Program-made: the position numbers and the translations under genes
Assembly (NCBI GenBank): GCA_011391835.1
Contig: JAABPS010000203.1
Span: 1-5,477, forward strand
Length of the DNA: 5,477 bases
DNA from: Desulfobacteraceae bacterium
GTDB lineage: Bacteria > Desulfobacterota > Desulfobacteria > Desulfobacterales > JAABPS01
Reading direction: 5' to 3'
The notes under the pieces: model-generated
What the model was told of the DNA's origin: nothing
The model's database searches: none
Seen by the model: only the letters and a program-made list of their open reading frames with translations
Shown: positions 5,079 to 5,477 of the stretch, piece after piece
Numbering within the stretch: position 1 is the first letter of the stretch
How the letters are laid out: every line of letters starts with the position of its first letter

Positions 5079-5123
5079 CCTGTTAAAACTTGACATATAA
5101 GCCTGTTAATGCGACATGTTAAG
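5079..5123 (+). promoter_or_regulatory. Tandem degenerate 22-23-bp motif with TTGACA box before the SulP-type gene
   Basis: CCTGTTAA occurs at 5079-5086 and again at 5102-5109. Each is followed by GACAT (5092-5096 and 5113-5117, 21 bp apart) and a TAAG ending (5098-5101, 5120-5123). The two units abut each other and the gene start. A TTGACA -35-like box lies at 5090-5095, but I see no good -10 hexamer at 16-18 bp spacing. It may be a regulator-binding repeat or a simple duplication. Confidence 0.35.
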
Positions 5124-5125
5124 TT

Positions 5126-5477
5126 GTGAAAAGCAAATTCCTATTCCTGAAACCAAGCGAGCTGCTGGCTGAACTTGCCCGAGACCTCAGATCAGCTATC
5201 ATCGTACCGGCGGTTTTCATCGGCATTGTTATGGGTATCCTTACCGTGATTATCGCTCTCTCCTTTGCCGCCATGATCTACTCAGGACCGCTGGCTCATC
5301 TATCGCTCAGGGGTGCCGGGCTCACGCTCTGGGGAACGCTTATGATCTGCGTCGTTTGCGGCCTGGGCAGCTCCTTCAAGAGCATCATAGGCTTAACACA
5401 GGACGCGCCAACCGCTGTCATGTCCACCATAGCGGCTGCCATAACGGTTGCTATGGCAACTACTGCATCGTCGGACA
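5126..5477 (+). CDS. SulP-family (SLC26-like) inorganic anion transporter, N-terminal part, cut by window end
   Basis: 117 codons are present and the frame is still open at the window edge. A short cytoplasmic N-terminus (KSKFLFLKPSELLAELARDLRSA) leads into TM1 (about 24-53, with IALSFAAMIYSGPLA), a loop, TM2 (about 64-83), and then GLTQDAPTAVMSTIAAAI (89-106). The last segment corresponds to the start of SulP TM3 near the anion site. The arrangement of TM1, the SGPLA turn, TM2 and QDAP is what I know from bacterial SulP transporters; many carry C-terminal STAS or nucleotide-binding domains, which would lie outside the window. The substrate (sulfate, bicarbonate or other) cannot be told. A TAA at 5120 closes the frame upstream, so GTG at 5126 is the first possible start, although no clear Shine-Dalgarno precedes it. 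G+C is about 57% over 5221-5460 by my count, well above the rest of the window. Confidence 0.72.
   Translation, partial: MKSKFLFLKPSELLAELARDLRSAIIVPAVFIGIVMGILTVIIALSFAAMIYSGPLAHLSLRGAGLTLWGTLMICVVCGLGSSFKSIIGLTQDAPTAVMSTIAAAITVAMATTASSD

Larger units (their letters stand above)
4785..5125. other. Gene-free AT-rich intergenic stretch (341 bp)
   Basis: This gap separates the cupin gene from the divergently transcribed SulP-type gene and should hold both promoters. No convincing open frame or RNA gene is visible. It contains the 7-bp inverted repeat at 4818-4853 and the duplicated motif at 5079-5123, listed separately. My count over 4861-4920 gives 19 G+C of 60, well below the flanking SulP coding sequence. 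Confidence 0.6.

Noticed and set aside
5117..5170. ATG-initiated short frame overlapping the SulP-type start
   Set aside because: It closes after about 18 codons in a different frame and has no ribosome site. The GTG frame from 5126 carries the recognisable transporter sequence.

Overview
The window looks like bacterial chromosome from a Gram-negative, AT-leaning organism. A member of the Desulfobacterota (deltaproteobacterial sulfate-reducer group) is the most plausible source. This rests on gene families, on intergenic hairpins with an AGA/TCT loop, and on degenerate 7-bp-period intergenic DNA that I associate from memory with that group. There is no rRNA or other phylogenetic marker, so it is an inference. 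I see no phage, IS element, CRISPR array or RNA gene, and no multi-gene defence or metabolic system.

Layout: A 27-bp-stem palindrome (19-87) caps the 3' end of a decayed TerC-family membrane-protein remnant (84-371, minus). Next, on minus, is a 235-residue cysteine-containing protein of unknown function (374-1081). Divergent from it on plus lie dtd (D-aminoacyl-tRNA deacylase, 1252-1692) and, after a 119-bp seven-base-period array (1711-1829), a dacB-like PBP4 / D-Ala-D-Ala carboxypeptidase (1859-3079). The last codons of dacB run into a second copy of the palindrome. A third copy and two small hairpins fill the convergent gap to an amidohydrolase-2 family enzyme (3289-4173, minus). A composite non-coding element follows (4261-4395): two AGA-loop hairpins enclosing two inverted heptad arrays. 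Then come a small cupin protein (4419-4784, minus), a 341-bp gene-free stretch, and the 5' end of a GC-richer SulP-type anion transporter gene (5126 to window end, plus).

The genes do not form a recognisable pathway. dtd and dacB are co-directional and both act on D-amino-acid chemistry, one on mischarged tRNA and one on peptidoglycan stem peptides, but this may be coincidence. The amidohydrolase and cupin are both minus-strand genes but are separated by the composite repeat. The most notable content is the non-coding architecture: one hairpin family in five copies with compensatory stem changes, and two loci of strictly 7-bp-phased degenerate DNA.
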